From contig JBNGIS010028367.1 in the NCBI GenBank assembly GCA_049999725.1, forward strand, positions 1 to 34,842: DNA of 34,842 nt, in the 5' to 3' direction. The notes beneath the pieces are model-generated. The model had not been told where the DNA came from, did not search any database, and was given only the letters and a program-made list of their open reading frames with translations. Positions 1 through 8,954 of the stretch are shown here, piece after piece. How positions within the stretch are numbered: position 1 is the first letter of the stretch; each line of letters starts with the position of its first letter. This DNA is from Haplomitrium mnioides (taxonomy: Eukaryota > Marchantiophyta > Haplomitriopsida > Calobryales). The position numbers and the translations under genes are program-made.

Positions 1-99
1 TATATAGGGTTATGTACAATATTCCGCCGGGGGGGATTCTTCTATGAAGTGAAGTGCGGCGCTGTCTATTGTTGTGTGTGTCTCACGTATGCTACAACA
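1..99 (+). mobile_element. 3' end of a short Copia-type LTR
   Basis: This stretch aligns by eye with 34418-34525, the 3' part of the complete LTR at the right end of the window: both have a TATA-like start, a shared GAAGTGCGGCGCTG block, GTGTGTGTCTCA, and a terminal ACA. Just after ACA (base 99) the sequence switches to chromovirus integrase coding sequence with no primer-binding site, so this is the outer end of a 3' LTR or solo LTR inserted in the integrase gene. The 5' part lies outside the window, so the target duplication cannot be checked. It keeps several CpGs, which suggests it is younger than its surroundings. Confidence 0.6.
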
Positions 100-780
100 A
101 CTTTGATATTTTTCCACCATTATAAAATGCCTAAGATATAAATCTATGATAGGAATCCATGTTTAACTATAAAGTTTTTGCAATAATTGTTACAAATTTG
201 GGCACCAAGCTCTCTATATCTAGCCTTTATCATCTTCAAGTAGATGGTCAAATGGGACATGCTAATTGCATTGTAGAGCATATGCTTCAAGTGTTATATC
301 AATGTCCACCATACCGATTTGGGACATCTTTTGATTGTTATTGAATTTTTCTACAACAACCCCAATCAACATGTACTAGATTTATTTATTTATTTTCTAA
401 TACAAGTCAACATCCTCTTTTTCTTGCAGATTTGCATTCTTCTCCCTCTTCCAATGCTTTGAGCACTTTTTCTATTTTTTTTTCTTATCTTCTTCTTTGC
501 AAGATGCCCACAAATATCTTTTTAATGCTCAAAATTAACAAAAATAATACTCCAATAAACACTATCTTCATTCTTCTTTTGTTTTAGATAGCCAAGTTAA
601 GCTTCTACTCATAATCTTTCTGTGTCTTTAGATACTCAAGTTTGTAAATTGTCACCATCTTGGATCGATCTTTTCTCTATTCTCCAAGTCATTTCTCCCA
701 TTTCATACAAGCTTCTTCCACCTTTTCTTTAGATTTATCATGTTTTCCATATACTTAAACTTAAGATTTTTGTTCCTAGT
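100..780 (+). pseudogene. Chromovirus A integrase, C-terminal half (decayed)
   Basis: Ty3/gypsy integrase fragment. Frames around 100-345 read like the integrase core: an HHYKMPK-like block, then LGTKLSISSLYHLQVDGQ, which matches the family pattern LGTKLSMSSAYHPQTDGQ, and then IVEHMLQVLYQ. From about 345 a frameshifted copy of the FFYNN-type block follows. Near 620-780 lies the C-terminal tether (frame reading KLSPSWIDLFSILQVISP). The N-terminal zinc finger, first catalytic Asp, RT and gag are absent, because the fragment begins abruptly at the Copia LTR end. Several frameshifts are present. Chromovirus B at 16246-19490 carries the same gene in better order and served as the guide. Confidence 0.75.
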
Positions 781-821
781 CTATATTTTTTTCCAAACCA
801 TATGCAACTCCATTCTTTGCA

Positions 822-1010
822 TGTAATTATTAATGATAATAAAGAGCATGATATCGACCTCATTTTGGCAAAGCAAGTTGTCAAACATGGTTGCCATCCA
901 CAAGTCCAATACCAAGTTTTGTGAAAAGATTATTTGCTTCAAGATGCTACTTATAAGTGGTGTTTTAACCTTGAGATTGTTCAAGATGTTTTTTCAGTGT
1001 TTAAAAATGT
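822..1010 (+). pseudogene. Chromovirus A chromodomain
   Basis: A frame from 822 reads IINDNKEHDIDLILAKQ, then a YQVL-stop-KDY block, then DATYKW, and ends with an IVQDVFSVFK helix. This is the chromodomain pattern that follows the integrase tether in plant chromoviruses: an EYEVEKIL-like strand, YLVKWKGY-like strand, ATWEP, and a C-terminal helix. The single stop sits where a conserved Trp is expected (TGG to TGA). In living elements the domain tethers integrase to modified chromatin. The frame is cut near 1010 by the methyltransferase element and appears to resume at 14226. Confidence 0.75.
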
Positions 1011-1389
1011 TGTCATATGCATACACATCACGTACACAACTACATCGTCCACACACCTTCCATAACATCTACAAACATACAACCAAGAATAACAAACAAT
1101 TGAGCCTCATACGTATACAATGCATAAGACCCACAATGTTTCTCTCAAGTGATACCTTCTCAAGATTTCAAATATTGATTTTTCCGATATCATAACCAAC
1201 ACATCTTTGCTTACAAAGAATCCATGCTTCTCTAAGAACTGCAATGCCTCAACTCTCCTCTTGGTTCATACTAAGTGATATCGAAAGATAACTTACAATG
1301 AGAATACATTGCCTTGCATACTTATGTACAAAACTACAAAAAACTCAAAATATCTAAAAATTGAAATGTAGATGGAATGGTGTGACAGT
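1011..1389 (-). repeat. Probable 3' LTR of the methyltransferase element
   Basis: On the minus strand this begins TGTCACACCATTCC and ends TGACA. Its first 250 bases (1389-1140) match 14225-13976 in the same orientation, including a block around 1241-1275 (TGCAATGCCTCAACTCTCCT on the plus strand). The last 125 bases (1140-1015) have no counterpart at the right end, so the right copy has lost or replaced its distal part, or this unit is a composite. The boundary call rests on the rejoined chromovirus frame. Confidence 0.5.
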
Positions 1390-1392
1390 TTC

Positions 1393-1517
1393 CGTGCGCA
1401 TACACATCGCCTACACAAGTACATTGTCCACACACATTCCACAACATCTACAAACATACAACAGAGAATAACGAACAATTGAGTCTCATGCACATACAAT
1501 GCATGAGACCTGACAAT
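1393..1517 (-). repeat. Direct repeat of 1015-1140 next to the 3' LTR
   Basis: Bases 1396-1515 repeat 1015-1140 in the same orientation, with about 85 percent identity by eye. Shared words include CATCTACAAACATACAAC, GAATAAC.AACAATTGAG and ATACAATGCAT. The pair brackets a 250-base segment, resembling either a miniature terminal-repeat element or two partly deleted tandem LTRs. A purine-rich stretch (AAGAGGGTGATTG on the minus strand) lies just upstream of this copy, as a polypurine tract would. Confidence 0.6.
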
Positions 1518-1689
1518 CACCCTCTTATCTGGGGATCAAGTCTCTTAACACTAGCTAGTTATCTATCTCTTAGAAAATTGATATACACCTACTAATGCAA
1601 AGACTAGGAGACCGTGTGCAATGGAACATCATCGTTCACCTCTTATAATCTATACAAACCCTATAACTTAATGGAAGCTAGTTGTTCTA

Positions 1690-1833
1690 TGAACAATGAG
1701 GGAAGAACCATAATCCATCAGGAATAGCTACCAAAGGAGGCATCAAACATGACATATGCCATCCTCTAGAACATCTGTCACAAATCAACATAGTGGCTGC
1801 TCCCTTAGGAAAACCACATAATATACATTTCAA
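1690..1833 (-). pseudogene. PHD finger at the C-terminus of the retroelement polyprotein
   Basis: The minus frame from 1833 begins LKCILCGFPKGAATMLICD, then RCSRGWHMSCLMPPL, and ends WFFPHCS before a TAG stop at 1687-1689. Spacing matches a C4HC3 PHD zinc finger: CxxC, a 12-residue gap, CxxC, four residues, HxxC, then the PPL and W..P.C signature. The penultimate zinc-ligand Cys in the WxCPxC signature is replaced by Phe. PHD fingers read histone H3 tails, so in this position it plausibly helped direct integration; that role is inference. No stop interrupts these 48 codons. Confidence 0.8.
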
Positions 1834-1879
1834 ACTTGCAAGAGCCTATGCCACACTGAGGTCTATAGTGCCATCAATG

Positions 1880-2216
1880 TTTGGATGGTAACAAGGTGCA
1901 CAATTGTACACATGGTTCTTTGAAATCATACCATCACGTCTCTCCAACTGCAAAACTTTGGAAGGTAGTACCTCACGTACACGTAGAGTCTGACATCCAA
2001 CAGTGTTATCAAGTGTTGTGGGTGCTGCAAATATACATAATCACCAAGATGAAACCTTTGAATCCTAGTACGACATCCACCTCCACATATGGTAGCATTT
2101 CATAAAGTATCACAATGTTGAGCAATGGCAAGGTTGTCAAATGCCATGGGCATAAATCTCTTGAACACCCGGGCTCTATCTGAAAATACCTGCATCCAAA
2201 CATCTGGATCATCTAC
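1880..2216 (-). pseudogene. Integrase C-terminal domain of the methyltransferase element
   Basis: Minus frames give VDDPDVWMQVF, FMPMAFDNLAIAQHCDTL, then frameshifted RFHLGDYVYLQHP and the later HVYNCAPCYHPN. This resembles a Ty3 integrase C-terminal barrel (the HRD..RY and F.VGDYVYL type blocks) and leads into the PHD finger. It is the missing continuation of the integrase core that stops at 6145. Placing 2216 after 6140 restores continuous reading (MVVD then VDDPDVW). A few stops and frameshifts are present. Confidence 0.75.
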
Positions 2217-3746
2217 ATCCATGTCGTAGCATAGTAGTAGCACTCCAGCCCCGAAAAACAACAACCCGAGATTGAACCACGCAAGATCTATATAGAAATC
2301 TGCTCTTAATTCACTTTTACCAACTTTCCAGATTCTTTAAAGAGTTCTGAAACTGCACTCTATCAGTTTAGAGATGGACCTCTCTCCACTCTAGGACTGA
2401 CAACCTTTCTCCACAAAACCAAACATATAAACTACTACTACGACTTACTATAACATAACAAAAGCCAAGAATTACTCAAATTGTATGACTGACATTTCCA
2501 GGATAAGAAAGCTGCTGCACATGCTGATTTTAAACAGAAACAGAATCAAAGAAATTCACAAGCAACCAGTTACCCAACTTGCGAGGAACTCTTAAACCAA
2601 CACTCCAGTGCCTACCTTCATTACAACATCTCACTTCCCTCAAACTAGATACTCAAGCCACTCCAACCCAATATATCCCAGAGCTTGATGCTGAGAACTC
2701 AGCTATGGAACGACCCTCCTGATCTCACATCCAACTGCTATTCCTCCAACCACCCACTACTCTGTTTATTTGTTGAAATACCCACTTATTCCCTAGGCAC
2801 ACACAATCTTGAGCACTCCTTGCTCTACTGCAACCCACCAACCAGTATCCACTAACTGATTGACCACAGAAGGTTCTCTCCTTAAAAATTTAACAATCAC
2901 AGAACAGAACTTAAAGCAGAATTGATTTGCCACTAAACCTCCCACAGATTTACAACCTGGAACTCAGAACCCACGTCCACCAGCAGGACACACTCAGGCA
3001 ACTCTTGACATGCACTCCTCTAATGCTACCTAACTGCTTTCTTCAATTGCAAACCTGCAGAACATTCACCAACCAACTCTAACTTCAAATCCTTGTTCCT
3101 TCTTCAAACTGCTCCTCATGAATCTGTAATCAACAACCATGAGCAGGGGACCTCACAGACATGAACTCTCTGTATATTTCTTGAAGCACACATATACAAT
3201 GAGACTAACCAACAAAATAGAAACTCGCCAACAGGTTTGTACCCCTTGTCCTGCTCAACTGACAATAACAGTCACTCTAATTCCAATTCAAACTAACTTG
3301 CTTCTCTACATGCTAACTTATCTCTACTAAGTTTAAAATAAGAACTAACAACTCACAAGCCGTTCTTAAACTAAATAACACTTTTTCACTAACTTACGCA
3401 AACTAAACTCACCATAAGAATAAATTACTAACGATTGTTCTTATACTAATTTCGAAGTTTCACTAACTCTTCCGCTTCAAGTTCAAACTTTTCAAATTCC
3501 GCAGAGTAGTCGTTTCGCCCTTTTCAAACTTTCGAACTTTCAGTTCGACTTCCACACCAAAACCATAACAAATCACTGATTCGCCATTTAACTTCTTTCC
3601 TCACTCACCTTTCCTTTTCGCGCAAAACACCGATAAGTCGCCATTTCCTACATCATTGTTTCGCTTTATCACCATTTCGCCAATCATCCTTCTGTTAATC
3701 TCCTCGGAAAGCAACCTTCCTAATCGGTGCTCCCTACTTCGTAATC

Positions 3747-3935
3747 CCCATCGGAACCATTTAAACCGGGGTGTCCCACTTCGGATCCCCACACAGACAC
3801 TTAACGTAAACCCCCTTAACCGGAGTGTCCCACTTCGGAAAACAAATCAGAACCCCCTTAACTGGGGTTCCCCACATCAAAAAACAAATCGGAACCCCCT
3901 TAATTGGGGTTCCCCACATCGGAAGACGAAGTTCC
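3747..3935 (+). repeat. Tandem repeat, 42-bp unit, inside the long LTR
   Basis: About four units start at 3766 (54 bp, with an extra segment), 3820 (42 bp), 3862 (42 bp) and 3904 (partial). The core reads GGGGTGTCCCAC, then TTCGG or ATCGG, then GGAACCCCCTTAA. Each unit contains an inverted AACCCCCTTAA...GGGGTT pair that could fold. Two more diverged units lie at about 4940-5010 (GGAACCAACTTAAGTGGG and CTTCCCAC). Short tandem repeats of this kind are common in U3 enhancers of LTRs. Apparent ORFs across it encode only the repeated peptide. Confidence 0.8.
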
Positions 3936-5687
3936 GAAGCCTTCTTCGGACTCACGGACTCTTCACGGACCACGGATTCTCGCGAAACATCCTTCTGCTC
4001 GCTTACAATTCGTTCTTATCCCTTTTTAAAATTTCAATTCCTTTTGATTCCAATTCTGTCGATCGATTACTCCTTCACAGCTGATTGATCCTCGCTCAAC
4101 ATTTTCCATATCGTTTCTCGCATTGAGCTCTTACGCATGACCATTCTTCCCCTCAATCCGTAAAGCTCTTCAATAATTTTGAATCCTTCATTCAAATCAG
4201 ATCACCCTTCAATCCTCGTCATTCGCAATTCCAACACAAAATTTGATTCCGCAACACTGCCAGACATTCAAATTTCCAATGCAGCCTTATTCAACTGGTT
4301 GCAACATTCTTTCAGCTTCTAATAGGTAAAAACTCTCTCCTTCGCAACTTCTTTCCTTCGATTTTGCAACAGGGAAGCCTTCGTAGCATCTCCTTTCATT
4401 TCAAACAGGACATTCTTCAAATTCCTCCTTCCGAATCATCCTTCACATAAATCAATCACAAACCAATCATTCAATCTCCATTCTTCGATTCAGCCATCTT
4501 TGATTCCACAGGAAAGGAAGTCTTCGAAATTAGATCCTCGAATTTTTTGAACCACCCGGTCAAACTTTCGTCTCTCGAATCTGTACCCTTTTCGAACTTT
4601 CAATCTCTGGCTAAATTCGAACTTTCACCCCGTTCGATTCGAACTTTCAAACTTACTTCCCTTCAGTCCGGATAGTCGATAGGTCATCCTTTCGCTGATG
4701 CTCATTTATAGTCCATATTCTCGATAGATCATCTTTTCGGCCATTCAGGTATTACTCTCCTTAGTTACTCGTGGAAAAGTTCAATGTAAGAACAGTAACT
4801 CTCGTAAATCCATTTCGAACTTTCTCAGATCATCCGCAGGACCAGTTTAAACTTTCAAGATCACCCTTTTCTTCAGTCTGAATCGTCTATATATCACTAT
4901 TTCGTCCGCTTAATCCTTCCGCTGCTTCGGATCCAGTTTAACCAGTCCTTCCCACTTATGAAGGTTGATCGGAACCAACTTAAGTGGGCTTCCCACCTAG
5001 GAAGGTTCAATTTCGCTAGATTCTTCGGATCGGGCTCCTCGCGGACAACGGACTCTTCGGATTCTTTGGATTCTTCAGATTCTCCACGATCGAATCCTTC
5101 TCTTCAATCTTTCTAATTCATCCCCACGCGCAGATACCATGGCCACGTCATCGTTACTTGAATTCCTCTTCGTAGAAATATCCCCTTGCATTCATATTTG
5201 AAGTTCTTCTTTCACTGCCAGGACAGGACCTTCTTCTCCATCGCATGAGCTTTGCTTCCACATTTCTAACCATCCGGCGTTTCTCTTCTTATCACATCGC
5301 TCCCTAGCACAAATTTCATTATCGTACAGGCTGATCGCTTTCTTCCTTATCACATTTCATATTCCGCAGAGCTTTCAGCGCAGTCTACAGCCTTCACTTT
5401 CATTCTTCCATTCATATACGGATCCCATCATGAATCATTCACATTTCTTCCTCAGAGAAGAAAATCTTTCCTTCCTACAAATCGATCTCGTCAATCAGAT
5501 GGATCACAAAAGAGCCTTCTTACAAATCGATCCTCTCTTTTCCTTTCAAACTCCACATAGATTAATTCTTCACATCAAATTCCTCAAACACCATAGTCGA
5601 TCGCTCGTCCGCGGATCACAGCTTCTTCTTGGGTGGTCGCAGCAAAGACCTGCCCTTTATCCCATAAGTTTTCTCCAATAAACTAGA

Positions 5688-5700
5688 AACACTATATAAA
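5688..5700 (+). promoter_or_regulatory. Candidate TATA box of the long LTR
   Basis: ACTATATAAAC is a canonical plant TATA element in an otherwise C/T-rich, TATA-poor stretch. With plus orientation it leaves about 3.4 kb of U3 upstream and about 450 bp of R-U5 downstream, including AATAAA at about 5929. The reverse complement is also TATA-like, so this does not settle orientation. Confidence 0.4.
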
Positions 5701-6139
5701 CATTTGACTCTAATTTCCATTCGAGAGGCAGCCCCACAGGGGTGTAAGGCCATCGCTTAACTTCTTGCCCCTAGACGGACCTAGTTCAGGGCACAACATG
5801 GCAACTTGTCCTCCGATACACTTCCACTAGCTCCTGGGCAAGCTGTCCATCAACACACATATAGATTGATAGGGGCTGGCTGGCCTTCAACAACGAGATT
5901 AGTTTTACCACAATTTTTCTTTTTCTGAAAATAAATCACTTCAGCTTCCTCATTACCCAAGCTTCTCTCCTTTCCAACTACATCCCAAAATTTCCTCACA
6001 AGTACTTATTTACATATTTTTACACTTTACACTAATTATACACAAAACTGAAGCTTTACCACTTCCCTCTCACTCCACTGCGCAGAAGAGACCTCCTTTG
6101 AGTCGTTTTTGACCTTTTGTCAAGAACTATGCTCCCACA

Positions 6140-6900
6140 ATCCACAACCATAGTAACATCTCTTTGAATAAAGGAAGGTAAATAAGATTCCTTCTCATGT
6201 AGTAGGAAATAAGGTGAAAAAGATGCCAAGATTTTCTACTTACTACTTGTAGCTCATAGCAAGCCACTATAATTGGAGATCCCAATCTTCATGGCAACCA
6301 GCTTGGAAGCCATACTTGCGCAATGCCCTCTTCACCATTTGAACCACTCGTTCAGCCAACCCATCTACCTCATGATCATCTCTAGAAGTAGTATGATGAT
6401 CAATAAGAGCTTTCTCACATAAAACTTTAAACTCACTTCAAAATTCCATACCCTGATCTGTCAACACTTCAACATGTGCTCCAAATAACTTAGAATTCGA
6501 TAGCCACTCCTTTGCTGGTCTTGTTTGGCAATGCTACCAGCTCAATTCACTTGGAAAAATGCTCCACCATCACCAACAGATACCTATTGTGCTATTGGGT
6601 CAAAGCAAAGTACCTCCAAAATCCAAACTCTAGTGATATCCCAAACCTATGATAGGTAGTGGCTGCAATTGCAAAGTAGAAGCATCGAACAATGCTCTAA
6701 CTCTATCACACACCACACACTTGGTGATCTACTATGTACATCAGTGTTCATGCCCCACCACCAGTATTGTGTCTCCAACAAACTACATGTGTGCTTCACT
6801 CCAAAATATCCCAACTCCTCGTGGGTATGGGCCACCAGTGCAAGATGTTGCATCAGCTTAAGTACAACATGTACCTTCCCATTAGTCTAGACTCGCAAAA
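6140..6900 (-). pseudogene. Integrase zinc finger and catalytic core of the methyltransferase element
   Basis: The frame continues from the methyltransferase without a gap (TNGKVHVVLKLMQHLALVAH). It then gives the HHCC-type finger region (HEELGYFGVKHTCSLLETQ, from about 6823). The DDE core shows SLDFGG near 6620 (first Asp), VLTDQG with Asp at 6456-6458, HHTTSRDDHEVDGLAERV with Glu at 6351-6353, then KRALRKYGF. All three catalytic acidic residues are visible, though stops and small frameshifts separate them. The core ends near 6145 with QRDVTMVVD, where the 3.9-kb LTR is inserted. Function: integrates element cDNA into the genome. Confidence 0.85.
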
Positions 6901-6904
6901 TTTG

Positions 6905-7905
6905 AGCCCCTTCTCACTTGAATCTCATAATCCAAGTAAGACCATACAAATCTATGGCTTATCCTAGCACATGGTGTTGCTCAATCTCAGCTACAAATGC
7001 AACAACAGTGGTACGAGTGGAAAACCCATTGCCTTCGTTCTCTCATCAGCATTAGATTCCACCGCTTTTTGCAAGGTTGCATTCCAAATAAGACTAGAGA
7101 CTCTTGCCCAAAATGCAGAGTGACTTACCAGTATGGGAAATGCTCCACGAGGTCAATCTACCACATTAACTAACGCCATTGGTGGGCGGTCAACATAAAG
7201 CACTCTCTAAGAATGACATCCAAAATCCAAAATATCAACCACAATTATATATGGTGACATGAAAATCTTGTCAAAAGCTTGTTTTGGCACCTCAATAGAC
7301 ACCAAGTTGGTCCACAACAATCCTGGACAGTATGCTCGTGATCCTACTTGTGATGCATCCAACAATATGGTAGGTCCAATCCAAGAGCGCACTTGATAAA
7401 CACTCTCTACAAGGCATTGGCAATGATCTCCCAAGATAGGCACATTCTCCAAGATATATGCAAGAGAGGGTTCTTGATGGAGTTGGAGATGGTGTAGGAT
7501 CCTTAACATCTCCCAAAACAATTTTAAGCAGGGTCTTGCAACCCATGGCCCAAACTAGCCCTCGATTTGCCTTGACATGGCCATCCAACAATGAACAAGT
7601 CAATTGGCTCTACTCTAGCTAAGTGGTTTGCCCCCAATAATAAAATGTCGACTGACAATGCATGCAAATAACCTCATACAGCACTGACTAAAAGCAATTG
7701 TGGATATTGCTCAACCATTAGCGCCACATGCCTTAAGGAGATTCTTCTAGCGATCTCACCCTTCTTCACATACAAATATTGACAAACTGGAATCCTTGGT
7801 TGGAGCAAAACAGCTAGCCCTATATTGATGCCTCCAAACAACTCCAGCAAACAAATGCCATCAACAAGATACTGCCATGAAATTGGCATAGTGTCTAGTA
7901 GAGAA
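6905..7905 (-). pseudogene. Retroelement-encoded DNA cytosine-5 methyltransferase (decayed)
   Basis: C5-MTase motifs occur in canonical order. Motif I is LLELFGGINIGLA (SAM binding, 7818-7841), followed by a CQYLYV strand. Motif IV is VGWPCQGKSRA, with the catalytic Cys codon at 7575-7577 intact. Motif VI is AYILENVPILGD (ENV at 7441-7449). The motif VIII equivalent is QVGSRAYCPGLLWTNL, where two expected Arg have become Cys and Gly. The C-terminal ADERTKAMGF block (about 7021-7050) and a late HHVLG-stop-AIDL motif (about 6950-6975), standing in for motif X, follow. It would transfer a methyl group from SAM to cytosine in DNA. Breaks: one TGA at 7674-7676, a TAA and a frameshift near 7520, and another frameshift near 7020. 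The last part runs in frame into integrase, so it was part of the polyprotein. Confidence 0.85.
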
Positions 7906-8230
7906 AGATTCATATATCCATGACAAAACCATCTAGAGTAGGATATGGCACAAATGCATCCTACCAAACCTCCTCAACCAATATAGATGCATGTAGCTGC
8001 CACGACCTTCCCTTACTTCTACTAGCAAGACTCACCTCACCTGACAATGATGTTGGCTTCGCAAACTCTGGAGATGCCTCATCAATGGAAGGAATGTCAA
8101 CTGCATTTGCATTCCCTTCCAACAAGTCAAAATAATCGGTGATCATTCCACAAAATGCTAACAACGCTAGAGGCTGTGATAGTGGACCCCCAACTAGTCT
8201 ACTGTATCTGACAAGCAACTTGCTCAATTG
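7906..8230 (-). other. Linker between protease and methyltransferase
   Basis: The minus frame 8227-7961 is open for 88 codons (SRLVGGPLSQPLALLAFCG, DYFDLLEGNANAVDIPSID, PSLSGEV-like end) and matches no catalytic domain I recognise. It leads by a frameshift into the methyltransferase. At about 390 bases from the protease end to motif I, it is far too short for RT plus RNase H, normally 1.5 kb or more. Acidic, Pro/Ser-rich composition suggests a flexible spacer. Confidence 0.5.
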
Positions 8231-8763
8231 TGCCTCTCCAGTTTGATATTTAGGCTAATATGACATAAACTCGTCCCAAAAATCACTTGTAACCCTATGA
8301 GATATGGTAGTGTACACTCCACCATAACATTATAAGACTTAGCCTTGGTGAGTATGGATTGAGCGCTCATTTGTGAGCTATCTGTAGGATGGTTGGCTTG
8401 CACTCTAATCTCAGTCTTTCCATGTGTGATGTGTTGTGTGGGTGAAGGTCCTCCCAATGAAGTCTGGATTGGAAAAAAGAAAATCTCTACATCTTATAGC
8501 TTCAATCCCAACCCCTGCACGGCTAACTTGCCTAACATCAAGGGCTATGCACTAGTATCCAACAACACTCTGGATGGCTTGTAAACCACATTTAAAGGAC
8601 CTACAAATCGGAAAACACCACTCTGATTGTTGATGGACACCACATTGGGTCTAAATCTAGTCCTCTCAAGTGTCAGTCGGGTTGATAACTCCATCAACCA
8701 TGCTGAGGCCCACGCTACGGGCAGCATCCTCCTTGAGGTGTGAAGCCAGCGATCGAGGCGCAT
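8231..8763 (-). pseudogene. Retroviral-type aspartic protease
   Basis: The active site reads VLLDTSA (Asp codon 8557-8559), close to the LLDSGA/LIDTGA pattern of Ty3 proteases. It is followed by a TAG where a Gln is expected, then PLMLGKLAVQGLGL. A later frame shows ECTLPYLIGLQVIFG, the strand-turn region that precedes the protease C-terminus. Upstream residues (PNVVSINNQSGVFRFVGPLN) form the first strands. The protein would process the gag-pol polyprotein. The TAG could be a C-to-T decay of CAG. A second stop (TAA) lies shortly after. Confidence 0.75.
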
Positions 8764-8954
8764 GCACTACAATAACATGCCATGTCTCACCTCTAGATGT
8801 AGAGGCATCTGCGTCCACTGCTCTACTCATAGGTTTCACCTCCCTACTAGAAGTAGCATCTTGAGTCTCTTATATAATATGGTTGCCAATGTGAATACTT
8901 CAACTGGTGTGACCCATCTAGTCAAACACATCCATAGTGGAAAACAATGGTTTC

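Larger units (their letters stand above)
2222..6139. mobile_element. 3.9-kb LTR-like insertion with 5-bp target duplication
   Basis: The plus strand begins TGTCGTAG and ends GCTCCCACA, so both ends have TG...CA. It is flanked by identical ATCCA (2217-2221 and 6140-6144). Removing it rejoins the integrase frame exactly, so it is a clean LTR-type insertion. I see no gag or pol domain and no internal second copy of its ends, so it is best read as one very long solo LTR or a non-coding LARD-type element. It is richer in C and CpG than its surroundings. A TATA box (5690) and 42-bp tandem repeats (3747-3935) would fit a long U3 if it points to the plus strand. Orientation is not certain. Confidence 0.75.

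Noticed and set aside
833-1195. 120-codon plus-strand open frame
   Set aside because: A shadow of the chromodomain in another frame; only the frame starting at 822 matches the family.
3656-4088. Two overlapping open frames of 142 and 87 codons
   Set aside because: They translate the 42-bp tandem repeat (a repeated NPLNWGSPH peptide) inside the long LTR; no domain, and the repeat is open in several frames on both strands.
5700-5900. Minus frame reading VDGQLAQELVEVYRRTSCHVV, first taken as the C-terminus of pol
   Set aside because: It lies inside the 3.9-kb insertion; the real integrase C-terminus and PHD finger are at 2216-1690. It may be a chance frame or part of the LTR family.
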